Below are positions 19,001 to 27,614 of a DNA stretch of 64,000 nt, in pieces. The first letter of the stretch is position 1, and every line of letters begins with the position of its first letter. Where the stretch lies: the NCBI GenBank assembly GCA_017448825.1, contig JAFSKR010000002.1:1-64000 (forward strand). The letters run 5' to 3'. The notes under the pieces are model-generated. The model saw nothing but the letters and a program-made list of their open reading frames with translations, made no database searches and was not told the origin of the DNA. Made by a program: the position numbers and the translations under genes. The DNA is from Bacteroidaceae bacterium. GTDB lineage: Bacteria; Bacteroidota; Bacteroidia; Bacteroidales; Bacteroidaceae.

Positions 19001-20668
19001 TACACAGGAGGCAACTACCTGAGAGGTGGCATCACCAAGGTGAGCAGCCTTGCCAACTCCACACAAGCATACGGCAACTTGGGCGGTGTAACAACGGCAG
19101 CCAACAAGTTCATCATCGAGAACGGTGCTGAGTTGCAGACTACAGGAACCGTGAAAATGGGTAGTCCCATCCGTGTACAAGGAGAAGAAGGTGGTGTCAT
19201 CAACAACACTGGCTTGTTCACGATGGAGAAAGCCATCCAAGGCACGACACTCACCAAGAAAGGCGCTGGCACATTTGCCATGCAGGGCAACCTCAACGCC
19301 TCCGAGCTGGTGGTAGCTGCTGGCACATTTGACTACGGTACAGCCTATACGAAGACCACCACACTGAAAGGTTCAGGTGCCCTGACAGGCTTAGCCTTCT
19401 TGACCACCCCCATTGTGGTGGAAGCTGGTGCCAAAGCAAGTCTTACGACCATCAACCGCCAGACGCACACCAACAAGATTACAGGTTCAGGCCAGATTAC
19501 CATCTACTGCGCTACAGAAAAAGGCTCCAACTACTACGCCACCCGTACTCCGCTGCAACTCAACCTGAGCGGCTTTGAGGGAACGGTGGTCATTGGTGCC
19601 ACTTACAACGAATCCATGTCAAATGGTGCCACGGGACGTGTGTTCACCCTCGACACCAATACAGGTGCTCCGAAAGCTACGTTCAACATCCCAACCGACT
19701 TCATCGTACTGAACTCAGGCAAGACCTATAAAATTGGTCAAGTGACAGGTGCTGGTACGCTTGGAGGATTCGCCGCATTCAAAAATGGCGTGTCAAGTAG
19801 CGCCAACACGTGGCAAGTGGGCAATGACGAGAACTTCACTTTTGATGGTATCGTGACTGCCAGCGACAACTTCACCAAGATAGGCGAAGGCAAGATGACC
19901 GTGAAGGGTGTATGGGACAACACTGGTGCCACCAAGGTGAGTGGCGGTGAACTGCACATCAACTCGGGCGCACTCATCGGCAAGGGCGCACTCACCGTAG
20001 ATAAGGACGCTGTGCTCACGGGTGTCACCAAGTCGGGCACTCCTCTGACAAACAGTTCGTTCACCATCAATGGTACCATTCAGCCAGGTTCGAGCGCAAC
20101 CGCTGTGACTGGCGCCATCGACTTCAACGGCAAGAATGTGACCTTTGGCGCTCAGTCGAAAATTATCGTAGGTCTGCGCAAAAGTGCCACCACATCCCCA
20201 CAGAACTCCTATTTGACCAACATGGGTACGCTGAAGATAACAGCAGGTGCCACTATCGCCCCATTCCTCTACAACAACTATGAGCCGACCACCGACGAAG
20301 CCGTAGCAGATTCCTTCTACGTATGGACTGATGCCAAGACCGTCAACATCACAGGCGACCTCAATTTCGAACTGCCCGAACTTGCCTACTGCGATTGGGA
20401 CACCAGCCGCATTGCTGAGGGTCTGCTCTTCGTCCGCTTCAATAAGGAGAAGTATGATGCCTATATCACAGGCATCGGAAACATCAAGGCAGACGAGACC
20501 GTCACTGTAGAAGTAGTGAGCCTCAACGGTGTATCTGTTGGTTCGTTCACTTGTCCGATGGGCAGCGTGAAGTCCTCCTTTGCCAAGACAACCTTGCCAA
20601 AGAGCCTCTACTTGCTCTATATCAAGAGTGAAAGCGGCAAAAAAGGAACAATTAAACTGATGAAATAG
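16004..20668 (+). CDS. Secreted rhamnogalacturonan lyase-like protein (PL11) with autotransporter-type repeats
   Basis: The 1554-residue protein begins with a signal peptide (ends GFAQ). Residues ~20-630 match PL11 rhamnogalacturonan lyases, beta-propeller enzymes that cleave the pectin backbone; landmarks are RFTDKLDRGLVAVP, NDISLGDLDGDGVVEFI and IADIFGDWREELVMRK. The following ~850 residues contain several autotransporter-associated beta-strand repeats, such as GDNTYTGGNYLRGG, KKGAGTFAMQG and KIGEGKMTVKG. The last ~80 residues (ending KSLYLLYIKSESGKKGTIKLMK in outline) resemble a type IX sorting tail. It is followed by a terminator. The enzyme is probably surface displayed. Two start codons are adjacent (16004, 16007). 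Confidence 0.85.
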   Translation: MMKKTILTLVLVMAAALGFAQRFTDKLDRGLVAVPGSSGGNFVSWRVFGEEYYDVTYNLYCNGTLLQEGLKVSNYSHSSGTATSKYQVAAVVKGVEQEKCAEVTRWNNGVLTIPVQKITGRDGTDVTSNYTINDISLGDLDGDGVVEFIAKRPCSVASDVSQKNCFHVLDCYDHKGNRLWWIDLGPNMLAGADEQWDCVCYDWDMDGKAEVLLRIQDNAYIHYADGTTQLIGSASVDTRWNGVEYTSSGNEYLLYLEGATGKPYEIGPESHPLWMDYPLTRVSDDWWGTGIVGHRSTKHYWGAPFLDGRKASIFLGRGCYTKHKFTALDVDPITHQLTQRWYWECTNSSSPWYGNGYHNFAIGDVDWDGRDEIIFGSMVIDDNGLGLSTTSYGHGDAQHCSDFDPYRKYEEQFACLEEGRANYGCNYRNAVTSQIYVKHDAGGDDGRALMGNFTNDYPGSVGRSVSSNWISSVADKFITALNGDAFISWGDLNQRIYWDGDLLDEYFDSPGTEGYGAIYKPAGAGRWNFQDSKCNNWTKNNPGAIADIFGDWREELVMRKSDNTAILVYTTPISTKYRIPTLWHDHQYRNAMVWQSMGYNQPPHKSYFLGELEGITEAPPPYTMTGRTEVVNGGTISTTNEHLLVCETNDTKVTIQEGASPYMITFNVPSWVQGSAASNATTKATPITYDYFTCTVEGGALTGATRVVKQGDGILTLPKVDMTYTGETNIWAGTINFNGSAKNSPIWLNRFGELNANVTTAEFKSVKADYGSVIRPGGENSMGTITIDSTYYMGFGSRLMLDVYSDGMKSDQIKAATLRIEKKNWTYGPAYLMPVIEVVEHKADGAETLEPGRYLIAHTDSLIGSLASIKIEGITSHKAGLELDEKGDIYLVLGAVRGASEIVWTGQSSSIWDYANTENFYLASDGEQTPDMFVEGDIINFTDEAKSFTVTLQDGAELPADTLRFNNTKAYTLKGNGIITTGAYVKENTGTVTMAGDNTYTGGNYLRGGITKVSSLANSTQAYGNLGGVTTAANKFIIENGAELQTTGTVKMGSPIRVQGEEGGVINNTGLFTMEKAIQGTTLTKKGAGTFAMQGNLNASELVVAAGTFDYGTAYTKTTTLKGSGALTGLAFLTTPIVVEAGAKASLTTINRQTHTNKITGSGQITIYCATEKGSNYYATRTPLQLNLSGFEGTVVIGATYNESMSNGATGRVFTLDTNTGAPKATFNIPTDFIVLNSGKTYKIGQVTGAGTLGGFAAFKNGVSSSANTWQVGNDENFTFDGIVTASDNFTKIGEGKMTVKGVWDNTGATKVSGGELHINSGALIGKGALTVDKDAVLTGVTKSGTPLTNSSFTINGTIQPGSSATAVTGAIDFNGKNVTFGAQSKIIVGLRKSATTSPQNSYLTNMGTLKITAGATIAPFLYNNYEPTTDEAVADSFYVWTDAKTVNITGDLNFELPELAYCDWDTSRIAEGLLFVRFNKEKYDAYITGIGNIKADETVTVEVVSLNGVSVGSFTCPMGSVKSSFAKTTLPKSLYLLYIKSESGKKGTIKLMK

Positions 20669-20696
20669 GCTTTTTAAGAGAATAATTACAAAAAAA

Positions 20697-20729
20697 GAGC
20701 GAAACCTTTTTGCGGTTTCGCTCTTTTTT
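20697..20729 (+). terminator. Intrinsic terminator of the PL11-like gene
   Basis: GAGCGAAACC (20697-20706) pairs perfectly with GGTTTCGCTC (20714-20723), followed by TTTTTT. An A-run before the stem makes it potentially bidirectional. Confidence 0.9.
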
Positions 20730-20836
20730 CGTTTCTTTGCAACCAAAATGTTTGGGTAGCGACTCAAACAAACTCATGACAAAAGTACTTTTACAAATTC
20801 TATATTTTTATTAACTTTTTAACTGATCTAACTTTT

Positions 20837-23800
20837 ATGAAGAAAATCTTTACGCTTGCACTTTCAGCAATGTTTTTGCTGGGAGGAGTGAATGTCTTCG
20901 GACAGGAAGAGGATGTGACCAATTACATCACCAATCCTGGGTTTGATGAGGACTTGACATGGACTTCTGATGGTTCCACAAAGGAAATCGTCAACACAGA
21001 CAAGGAATTGTCTTCCAGAAGCTATGGTTATCTTGCTGCCGACAGCACTGTGTATGCCTTTGGTAGAGGCACTCGTCCTGACGGTATGTCTCCTGCATGG
21101 AATGGTTTCTTTGGCCAGATTGAAGGATGGACCAAAGGTGACCAATCCTATACAGGAAAGTCTTATTACCCTTATGGTGGCGATTCTCCAGAATGGGTGT
21201 ACTTCGGTTCCATGCCTTATGACTTGGGAAATACAGCCATACCATGTGCTGATGACGGAACCACGTTCTTTGCCCCACCATCATCTAAGCCGGAAACAGA
21301 CAATGGCGACGACAACATCGCTTTCCTCTATCTGCGTGCAGGTTGGGGCGGTGCTGCCACTTACAAGCAGGTGGTGAGCCTTCCTTGTGCACAGTACCGC
21401 TTGGAGTACTGGGCCATCAACCTCAACCCATCCGCTTCCAACGGTGAGAACCTTTCACGAGTTGTATGCCGCAAGGATGAGTTCAAGGACGAAACGGGCT
21501 TCAACGACACCGAGTGGACCAAGCACGTCATTGAGTTCACCCCGACCTCCGACTTCACCATTGAGTTTGGTTTCAAGTCAAGCGGTGGTTCTGGCAGCAA
21601 CCCATTCCTCTGCATTGATGCCATCAAGCTCTACCGCATTGGTGATGCAGATGCTGAAGAGTTGCTCCGTGCCGATATCACAGACGAAGTAGATGAACTC
21701 TACAACATGATGGGCGAAGAGCCATACGCTAACTACAAAGGCCTGTTGAACGAGATGAGCGATGCCATTGGCGAGGCAGAAGATGCCGACGGCGAAGAGG
21801 CCATGACCGCAGCACTCAAGGAAATCAAGGCATTCAAGCAGATGATGATTGACTTGAAGGAAACCCTCGAGACCTACGAAGCTTCTATGGTAGAGGCTGA
21901 AGCATTGTTGGATGCTGCCGAAACTTATCCTGGCATTAGCGACTTCGAGAAGGCTCTTGAAGACATCGCAACTGAAATGGATGACGCAACCTCTGACCTA
22001 ATTGAAGGCATCATCGACGAACTGACACAAGCTATGCAGGCTTACTATATGTCTCAGGAAGCAACCGCTGACAACCCTGCCGACTATAGCTTCTTGATAC
22101 AGAACCCCTATTTCACGACAGCCAAGGCTACTCCAACCATCACACGCGACGCTGATGGTGCCATCGAATCAGTGACTTATCCAAACGAAGCTGACTACAC
22201 CGCAGGTTCTGCTCCATCGGATGCCACCAGCGAAGGTTGGTACAAGGCTGGCACATCAGAAGGCGACCAGCGTCTGAACTTCGTACAGGGTCGTGTCTGC
22301 TGGAATGCTTGGCGTCAGAATGCAGATGACGTAGCTGTGGCAACCGACCTGGTTGACCTGCCTAATGGCTACTACACAGTCAGCGCAGAGATGATCACTC
22401 AGTCTGCTTACGTCAGCAACCAGCACGTTTATGCGAAGAGCAATCTTGGCAGTGCCGTTTCCCCATCGCTCACCTCGGGCAACTGGGACGACACCAACAC
22501 GGGTACTTGGGACTACCTGACCACCGAGAAGGTGCTTGTCAACGATGGCAAACTGACCATTGGTGCATTGGGTTCTGCTCTTGACGGCAGCACTGACCAG
22601 ACAGGTTGGTTCTGTGTGACGAACTTCCGCCTGATGTACTACGGCAAGGCAACCGACGAGGAAATCGCTGCTGCACTCACTGCTCGCTACAACGAGGCTG
22701 ATGCCATCGCAGAGGCTATGCACCTCGCAGCCGACCAAGCTGCCGTGAAGGAAGCCATCGCTGCTGCCAAGGCTATCGAAAACCTTGACTCGCTCAATGC
22801 AGCCATTGATATTGCCGAGGCTTCTGAGAAGGAGTACAATGGAATCATGGTTGGCACATACGCTGCCCTGCAGGATTCTGTGGCCAACAACGCCAACTAC
22901 TCTGCAGACGCTGCCAAACTTGTGAAGGTTCCTGTTGACTACATGACTGCTTACCTCGGTTCGGCTGAGGCTACCTACAAGAACACAGGTGCCATCACAA
23001 CCATTCTCCGTTACTACCGTGACACCCTCATCCCAGCACTCCAGAGCGCTGAGGCAACCAAGGCTGCCATCTCTGCTGCCAATGGTAAGGCTGTCATCGA
23101 AGGCACTATCGCATCTGTCGTTGCAGCTCTCGCTGAATATACTGACAGCACAGCATACCTTGATGAACAGGTAGATTACCTCAAGAAGGCCATCAACTTG
23201 GCTGAAATGGCTGACATCGACATCTCTGATGGTGCCGACGTAACAGCATACATCACCAACCCAACCATCGACGACACCTACGCCAAGGGCTGGACAATTT
23301 CCAAGATTGTGGGCGACGGCAATGGTGCCAAGACTGGCCAGCAGTATGATGGCGGTTCCGGTTACTACATGGATACTTGGAATGCGGCAGGTGGTCTCCG
23401 CGCCACTTGGTATCAAGTGCTTGACGTGCCTAACGGTACCTACACCATCAAGAACATCATGCGTGCTCCTGGCACAGGTGCTTACCTCTTCCTCTCCGAC
23501 AAGGCTCCTATCACTACCGGTGAAGGCGACACTGAAGTGCTCTCTCTCGACCCAACAGCAACAACAGTTCTTGCCGAGGCTAAGAATGTGAACACCAACT
23601 TGACACAGTATCTTGACAAGTCTCTCCAGGCAGAGGCAGGTGGTGACTCCATCAGCACAGCAGCCGACATCTACGGTGAACTCTGGATGAATGCTATCGA
23701 CGAACTGATTGCCAGCGGTATGCCAATCGAAAAAGCAAGAACACTTGACGACGGCACACTCTATCCTCTCAGAGACCAGATTGAAGACTACTTGGCTGAA

Positions 23801-24199
23801 GATCCTATCTTGACAGATGCTCAGAAGGCCAACATTGCCATCGTCGAGGCTAACAGCGGCAACGGTCGTGGTTGGTTCCACAACTCCATCGCTTCGTTCG
23901 AGGTGACAAACCACGTTCTCGTTGTAGGTGTAACTTGCGACTACGCATTCGTCAACAAGACAGAGGAAGATGCCTTCACAGGCGCATGGTTCTCAGCTGA
24001 CAACTTCACGCTGACACTTGACAAGGCAGGCAACAACGAAGGTTGGGATCCAACTACAGCTATTGCCAACGTTGAGACGGCAACTTCTGTAAAGGCAACT
24101 GCCATCTACTCTATCACTGGTGCTCGCCTCAATGGTCTCCAGAAGGGCATCAACATCGTGAAGAGAGCTGGAACAGTGAAGAAAGTGTTTGTGAAGTAA
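20837..24199 (+). CDS. Large secreted protein with beta-sandwich and helical modules, type IX tail
   Basis: This 1120-residue protein is not assigned to an enzyme family. It has a signal peptide (ends VFGQ). Three beta-sandwich, carbohydrate-binding-like modules are suggested near residues 25-275 (begins DVTNYITNPGFDE), 410-610 and 790-1080 (begins DVTAYITNPTIDD, a clear echo of the first). They are linked by Ala/Glu-rich helical segments at about 280-400 and 615-780, similar to FIVAR-like spacers. The C-terminus (AIYSITGARLNGLQKGINIV followed by a short basic end) is a typical Prevotella type IX sorting tail. It follows the PL11-like gene, so a role in binding or holding plant glycans is plausible, but no catalytic residues are recognisable. 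Confidence 0.8.
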   Translation: MKKIFTLALSAMFLLGGVNVFGQEEDVTNYITNPGFDEDLTWTSDGSTKEIVNTDKELSSRSYGYLAADSTVYAFGRGTRPDGMSPAWNGFFGQIEGWTKGDQSYTGKSYYPYGGDSPEWVYFGSMPYDLGNTAIPCADDGTTFFAPPSSKPETDNGDDNIAFLYLRAGWGGAATYKQVVSLPCAQYRLEYWAINLNPSASNGENLSRVVCRKDEFKDETGFNDTEWTKHVIEFTPTSDFTIEFGFKSSGGSGSNPFLCIDAIKLYRIGDADAEELLRADITDEVDELYNMMGEEPYANYKGLLNEMSDAIGEAEDADGEEAMTAALKEIKAFKQMMIDLKETLETYEASMVEAEALLDAAETYPGISDFEKALEDIATEMDDATSDLIEGIIDELTQAMQAYYMSQEATADNPADYSFLIQNPYFTTAKATPTITRDADGAIESVTYPNEADYTAGSAPSDATSEGWYKAGTSEGDQRLNFVQGRVCWNAWRQNADDVAVATDLVDLPNGYYTVSAEMITQSAYVSNQHVYAKSNLGSAVSPSLTSGNWDDTNTGTWDYLTTEKVLVNDGKLTIGALGSALDGSTDQTGWFCVTNFRLMYYGKATDEEIAAALTARYNEADAIAEAMHLAADQAAVKEAIAAAKAIENLDSLNAAIDIAEASEKEYNGIMVGTYAALQDSVANNANYSADAAKLVKVPVDYMTAYLGSAEATYKNTGAITTILRYYRDTLIPALQSAEATKAAISAANGKAVIEGTIASVVAALAEYTDSTAYLDEQVDYLKKAINLAEMADIDISDGADVTAYITNPTIDDTYAKGWTISKIVGDGNGAKTGQQYDGGSGYYMDTWNAAGGLRATWYQVLDVPNGTYTIKNIMRAPGTGAYLFLSDKAPITTGEGDTEVLSLDPTATTVLAEAKNVNTNLTQYLDKSLQAEAGGDSISTAADIYGELWMNAIDELIASGMPIEKARTLDDGTLYPLRDQIEDYLAEDPILTDAQKANIAIVEANSGNGRGWFHNSIASFEVTNHVLVVGVTCDYAFVNKTEEDAFTGAWFSADNFTLTLDKAGNNEGWDPTTAIANVETATSVKATAIYSITGARLNGLQKGINIVKRAGTVKKVFVK

Positions 24200-24227
24200 A
24201 AGAACTTGACGTAAAATTCTGATAATG

Positions 24228-24260
24228 GGCACAAGGTCTTCGGACTTTGTGCCTTTTTTT
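24228..24260 (+). terminator. Intrinsic terminator of the 1120-residue protein gene
   Basis: GGCACAAGGTC (24228-24238) and GACTTTGTGCC (24243-24253) form an imperfect 11-bp stem followed by seven T residues. Confidence 0.85.
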
Positions 24261-24291
24261 GTGCCCCCATCACAGATTTTTCACGTTTCAC

Positions 24292-24322
24292 TTTCCCCTT
24301 TTCACTTAAATGACTACCTTTG
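24292..24322 (+). promoter_or_regulatory. Putative promoter of fhs
   Basis: TACCTTTG (24315-24322) is a full -7 box. The -33 position holds TTTC instead of TTTG at the right spacing of 19 nt. Confidence 0.6.
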
Positions 24323-24352
24323 TGGCATCTAACCTAAAACCCTCATTTTTAT

Positions 24353-26020
24353 ATGAAGACAGACATCGAAATTGCACGTGAATGTCAACTCAAACCCATT
24401 GAGGACATTGCACGCTACATTGACGTTCCAATTGACGAGCTGGAACAGTATGGCAAGTACATTGCCAAGGTGCCTAACCACCTCATTGACGAGAAGAAAG
24501 TGGCCAAGAGCAACCTCATCCTCGTCACCGCCATCACCCCTACCAAGGCTGGCATTGGCAAGACAACAGTAAGCATCGGATTGGCGCTCGGACTGAATAG
24601 AATCGGGAAGAAAGCCGTATGCGCCCTGCGAGAGCCATCACTGGGTCCCTGCTTTGGCGTGAAAGGTGGAGCTGCAGGAGGTGGCTATGCCCAGGTGTTG
24701 CCCATGGAAAAAATCAATCTCCACTTCACGGGCGATTTCCATGCCGTCACCTCTGCCAACAACATGATTGCCGCCCTGCTCGACAACTACATCTACATGC
24801 ACCGCGAGGAAGGCTTTGCCTTGAAGGAAGTGCTCTGGAAACGAGTGCTCGACATCAATGACCGCAATCTCCGATTCGTCGTCACAGGACTCGGTGCTAA
24901 GTCCGACGGACTCATCGCCGAGACAGGCTTCGACATCACCCCAGCCTCCGAAATCATGGCAATACTCTGCCTTGCTACTGACGTTGACGACCTGCGCCGG
25001 CGCATTGGCAACATCATCCTCGGCATCAAGATGGATGACACCCCCTTCCGCGTGAAGGACATGGGTGTGGATGGAGCCATCACCGTGCTCCTGCTCGATG
25101 CCATCAAGCCCAACCTCGTACAAACCACCGAACAGACCCCTGCTTTCGTGCATGGTGGCCCCTTCGCCAACATCGCCCACGGTTGCAACACCGTCATCGC
25201 CACACGCATGGCCATGACCTACAGCGACTACGTGGTGACAGAGGCTGGATTCGGTGCCGACCTCGGAGCCGAGAAGTTCTTCAACATCAAGTGCCGCAAG
25301 AGTGGACTGCAACCCAAGCTCACCGTCATCGTCGCCACCACTCAAGGACTGAAGATGCATGGTGGTGTGCCTGTCGATAAAATCAAAGAACCTGATATGG
25401 AGGGACTCGTAAAGGGTTGCGAAAACCTTGACCGCCACATCCGCAATATGCAGAGCTTCGGACAGAGCGTGGTGGTTGCCTTCAACCGCTACGCCACCGA
25501 CACCGACGAGGAACTGGCACTTGTACGCCGCCACTGTGAGAACATCGGTGTGGGATTTGCCGTCAACAACGCCTTCCTCGAAGGCGGCACTGGCGCTACT
25601 GAACTGGCGCAAGTGGTTGTTGACACCATCGAGCAGCGTCCCGCCAAACCACTCACCTTCACCTACAACGACACCGACCCCATCAAGACAAAAATAGAGA
25701 AAGTCGCCAAGAATATCTACGGAGCCGCAACCGTCACCTTCAGCAAGGCCGCTGAAAGGCAGCTCCTTCGCATCCAGAAGATAGGCTTGGAGCACTACCC
25801 CGTATGCATTGCCAAGACCCAGTACTCCTTCTCAGCCGACAAAGCCCTCTACGGATGCCCCAAAGACTTCAACGTCAACATCCGCGACCTCGTCATCAAC
25901 TCTGGTAGCGAGATGATTGTGGCCATCGCTGGCGACATCATGCGTATGCCTGGACTCAGCAAGTCGCCACAGGCCGAACGCATCGACATCGTCAACGGAC
26001 TCATTGAGGGACTTTCATGA
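24353..26020 (+). CDS. fhs: Formate--tetrahydrofolate ligase
   Basis: The enzyme makes 10-formyl-THF from formate, THF and ATP, feeding one-carbon metabolism and purine synthesis. All 555 residues fit the family. The P-loop [11 protein letters not shown] is at residues 62-72, and the conserved [30 protein letters not shown] and [13 protein letters not shown] blocks follow. It stands alone with its own promoter and ends convergently with the sulfur cluster. Confidence 0.97.
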   Translation: MKTDIEIARECQLKPIEDIARYIDVPIDELEQYGKYIAKVPNHLIDEKKVAKSNLILVTAITPTKAGIGKTTVSIGLALGLNRIGKKAVCALREPSLGPCFGVKGGAAGGGYAQVLPMEKINLHFTGDFHAVTSANNMIAALLDNYIYMHREEGFALKEVLWKRVLDINDRNLRFVVTGLGAKSDGLIAETGFDITPASEIMAILCLATDVDDLRRRIGNIILGIKMDDTPFRVKDMGVDGAITVLLLDAIKPNLVQTTEQTPAFVHGGPFANIAHGCNTVIATRMAMTYSDYVVTEAGFGADLGAEKFFNIKCRKSGLQPKLTVIVATTQGLKMHGGVPVDKIKEPDMEGLVKGCENLDRHIRNMQSFGQSVVVAFNRYATDTDEELALVRRHCENIGVGFAVNNAFLEGGTGATELAQVVVDTIEQRPAKPLTFTYNDTDPIKTKIEKVAKNIYGAATVTFSKAAERQLLRIQKIGLEHYPVCIAKTQYSFSADKALYGCPKDFNVNIRDLVINSGSEMIVAIAGDIMRMPGLSKSPQAERIDIVNGLIEGLS

Positions 26021-26026
26021 CAAGAA

Positions 26027-26058
26027 GCTCCGTGCTATCTTCACAGACAGCACGGAGC
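26027..26058. terminator. Hairpin between fhs and the desulfurase gene
   Basis: GCTCCGTGCT (26027-26036) pairs perfectly with AGCACGGAGC (26049-26058). It lies between two convergent genes. No strong T-run follows on either strand, so termination is inferred only from position. Confidence 0.5.
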
Positions 26059-26107
26059 GGACAAAAAACTTCATCTTGGCATAAAGCCCTATGATAGAAG
26101 TTCCATA

Positions 26108-27613
26108 TTATCGTTTCTGCACGTCTGCCACAATCTTCTGAAGCGCGATGACCAGGCGGTCCACTTCCTCCTTGGTATTATAGACGGCAAACGTGGGACG
26201 TACTGACATCTCGTAGCCGAGGGCTCGCAGGGCTGGCTGGGCGCAGTGATGACCTGCACGGACAGCGATGCCCTCTTTATCGAGCAGTTGTCCCACTTGG
26301 GGAGCGGGAATGCCGGGGATGTCGAGAGAGATGACACTCACGCGCTTCTTGGGGTTGCCCATGATGGTGATGCCCGGAATGCGGCTAATCTGCTGACGGG
26401 CATACTCGGTGAGTTCGTGTTCGTGGCGTTCGATGTTGTAGATGCCAACACTCTGCACGAAGTCAAGCGCATAGCCCAGTCCGATGGCATCGGCAATGTT
26501 GGGTGTGCCTGCCTCGAAACGTGCGGGTGGGGCGTTGAACTCGGTGTGCTCAATGGTCACGTCCTTAATCATGTTTCCACCACCCTGCCAGGGCGGCAGT
26601 TGTTCGAGCCACTCCTTCTTGCCATACACCACTCCGATGCCTGAAGGCCCATAGATTTTGTGGCCTGAGAAGACGAAGAAGTCGCAGTCAAGGTGTTGCA
26701 CGTCCACCTTCGTGTGGGCAATGGATTGTGCGCCGTCGATGAGCACGGGGATGTTGTGGGAGTGTGCCGTGCGGATGATGCTCTCCACGTCGTTGATGGT
26801 GCCGAAGGTGTTGTTGACGTGCCCCACGCTGATGAACTTGGTGCGTGGCGTGATGAGCCTTTCCAGTTCCGAGAGGATGAGGTCACCGTTCTTGTCAATG
26901 GGGATGGCACGGAGTTCTGCCTTTTGCTGCTTGCACACTTGCTGCCACGGCACGATGTTGGCGTGGTGGTCGAGCGTGGAGACAATCACGTTGTCGCCCT
27001 CTTCCAAGAACTTTCTGCCGAACGTCTGTGCCACCAGGTTGATGCCTTCTGTCGTGCCACGCACAAAGAGAATGTTCTCCTTGGCAGGGGCATTGATGAA
27101 GTGTGCCACCTTCTCACGGGCTCCTTCATATTGGTCGGTGCTGCGAGCTGCCAAGGTGTGGGCACCACGGTGAATGTTCGAGTAGTCCGTCTTATAGAAC
27201 TCGCTCAACCCGTCGATGACACGCAGCGGCTTCTGAGTGGTCGCCCCATTGTCGAACCACACGAGGTCGTGACCGTTCACCTTCTGGTGGAGGATGGGGA
27301 ACTGCTTGCGAATTTCGTCGGTGCTGACCGTGTCAGCCTCGTCGTAGTGGAGGTTGCGCACGATGTCCGTCTCGGGAATGCCGATGCCGAAACCATTGTC
27401 AGAGAAGGAAAGCCCCCCGTCCCCCAAAGGGAGAGGGCTACCGCCTTGTTGGCCACGAGAAGTCAATTCCTTCAGCAGAGAGACACCGCGACAGTCCTCT
27501 TCCTTTGGGGGCTGGGGGGAGTCGTCCGAGAAGTATTTAGCGACGACACCCTTGAAGAGCTCCTCGTCAGCGTGGCTGAGCAATCCCGTTTTATCTAACT
27601 CGTTCAGATACAT
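26108..27613 (-). CDS. Cysteine desulfurase (SufS-like), probable encapsulin cargo
   Basis: A PLP enzyme that removes sulfur from cysteine as a persulfide. Group II (SufS/CsdA) features are complete: YFDNGATTQKP-like VWFDNGATTQKP, PLP lysine K319 in FSGHKIYGPSG, and catalytic C457 in RAGHHCAQP. The catalytic body starts near residue 98, whereas ordinary SufS starts almost at its first residue. The 98-residue extension is unlike SufS proteins and resembles, in position and low complexity, the shell-targeting region of desulfurases loaded into Family 2 encapsulins. Residues ~32-67 are translated from a repeat element (27413-27519). The gene begins 1 nt after the encapsulin stop, so co-translation is likely. 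No sufBCD genes are nearby, which argues against a general Fe-S role. Confidence 0.92.
   Translation of the reverse strand: MYLNELDKTGLLSHADEELFKGVVAKYFSDDSPQPPKEEDCRGVSLLKELTSRGQQGGSPLPLGDGGLSFSDNGFGIGIPETDIVRNLHYDEADTVSTDEIRKQFPILHQKVNGHDLVWFDNGATTQKPLRVIDGLSEFYKTDYSNIHRGAHTLAARSTDQYEGAREKVAHFINAPAKENILFVRGTTEGINLVAQTFGRKFLEEGDNVIVSTLDHHANIVPWQQVCKQQKAELRAIPIDKNGDLILSELERLITPRTKFISVGHVNNTFGTINDVESIIRTAHSHNIPVLIDGAQSIAHTKVDVQHLDCDFFVFSGHKIYGPSGIGVVYGKKEWLEQLPPWQGGGNMIKDVTIEHTEFNAPPARFEAGTPNIADAIGLGYALDFVQSVGIYNIERHEHELTEYARQQISRIPGITIMGNPKKRVSVISLDIPGIPAPQVGQLLDKEGIAVRAGHHCAQPALRALGYEMSVRPTFAVYNTKEEVDRLVIALQKIVADVQKR
27413..27519. repeat. 107-bp MITE-like element inside the desulfurase N-terminus
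   Basis: Terminal inverted repeats of 18 bp (27413-27430 and 27502-27519) match at 16 positions; each has a CCCCC...CCTTTGG or complementary G-rich core. The element sits in frame in the coding sequence and supplies about 36 residues (Pro, Gly, Lys and Glu rich). The structure suggests insertion of a small non-autonomous element. Confidence 0.7.
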
Positions 27614-27614
27614 T

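Noticed and set aside
22256-23914. Long minus-strand open frame (552 residues) opposite the 1120-residue secreted protein
   Set aside because: It mirrors the codons of the plus-strand gene, which has a signal peptide, module repeats and a sorting tail. The antisense product has no family features.
26108-27613. Desulfurase as a housekeeping SufS
   Set aside because: No sufBCD or sufE is near, it has a long extension, and it is coupled to the encapsulin gene; a cargo role fits better.
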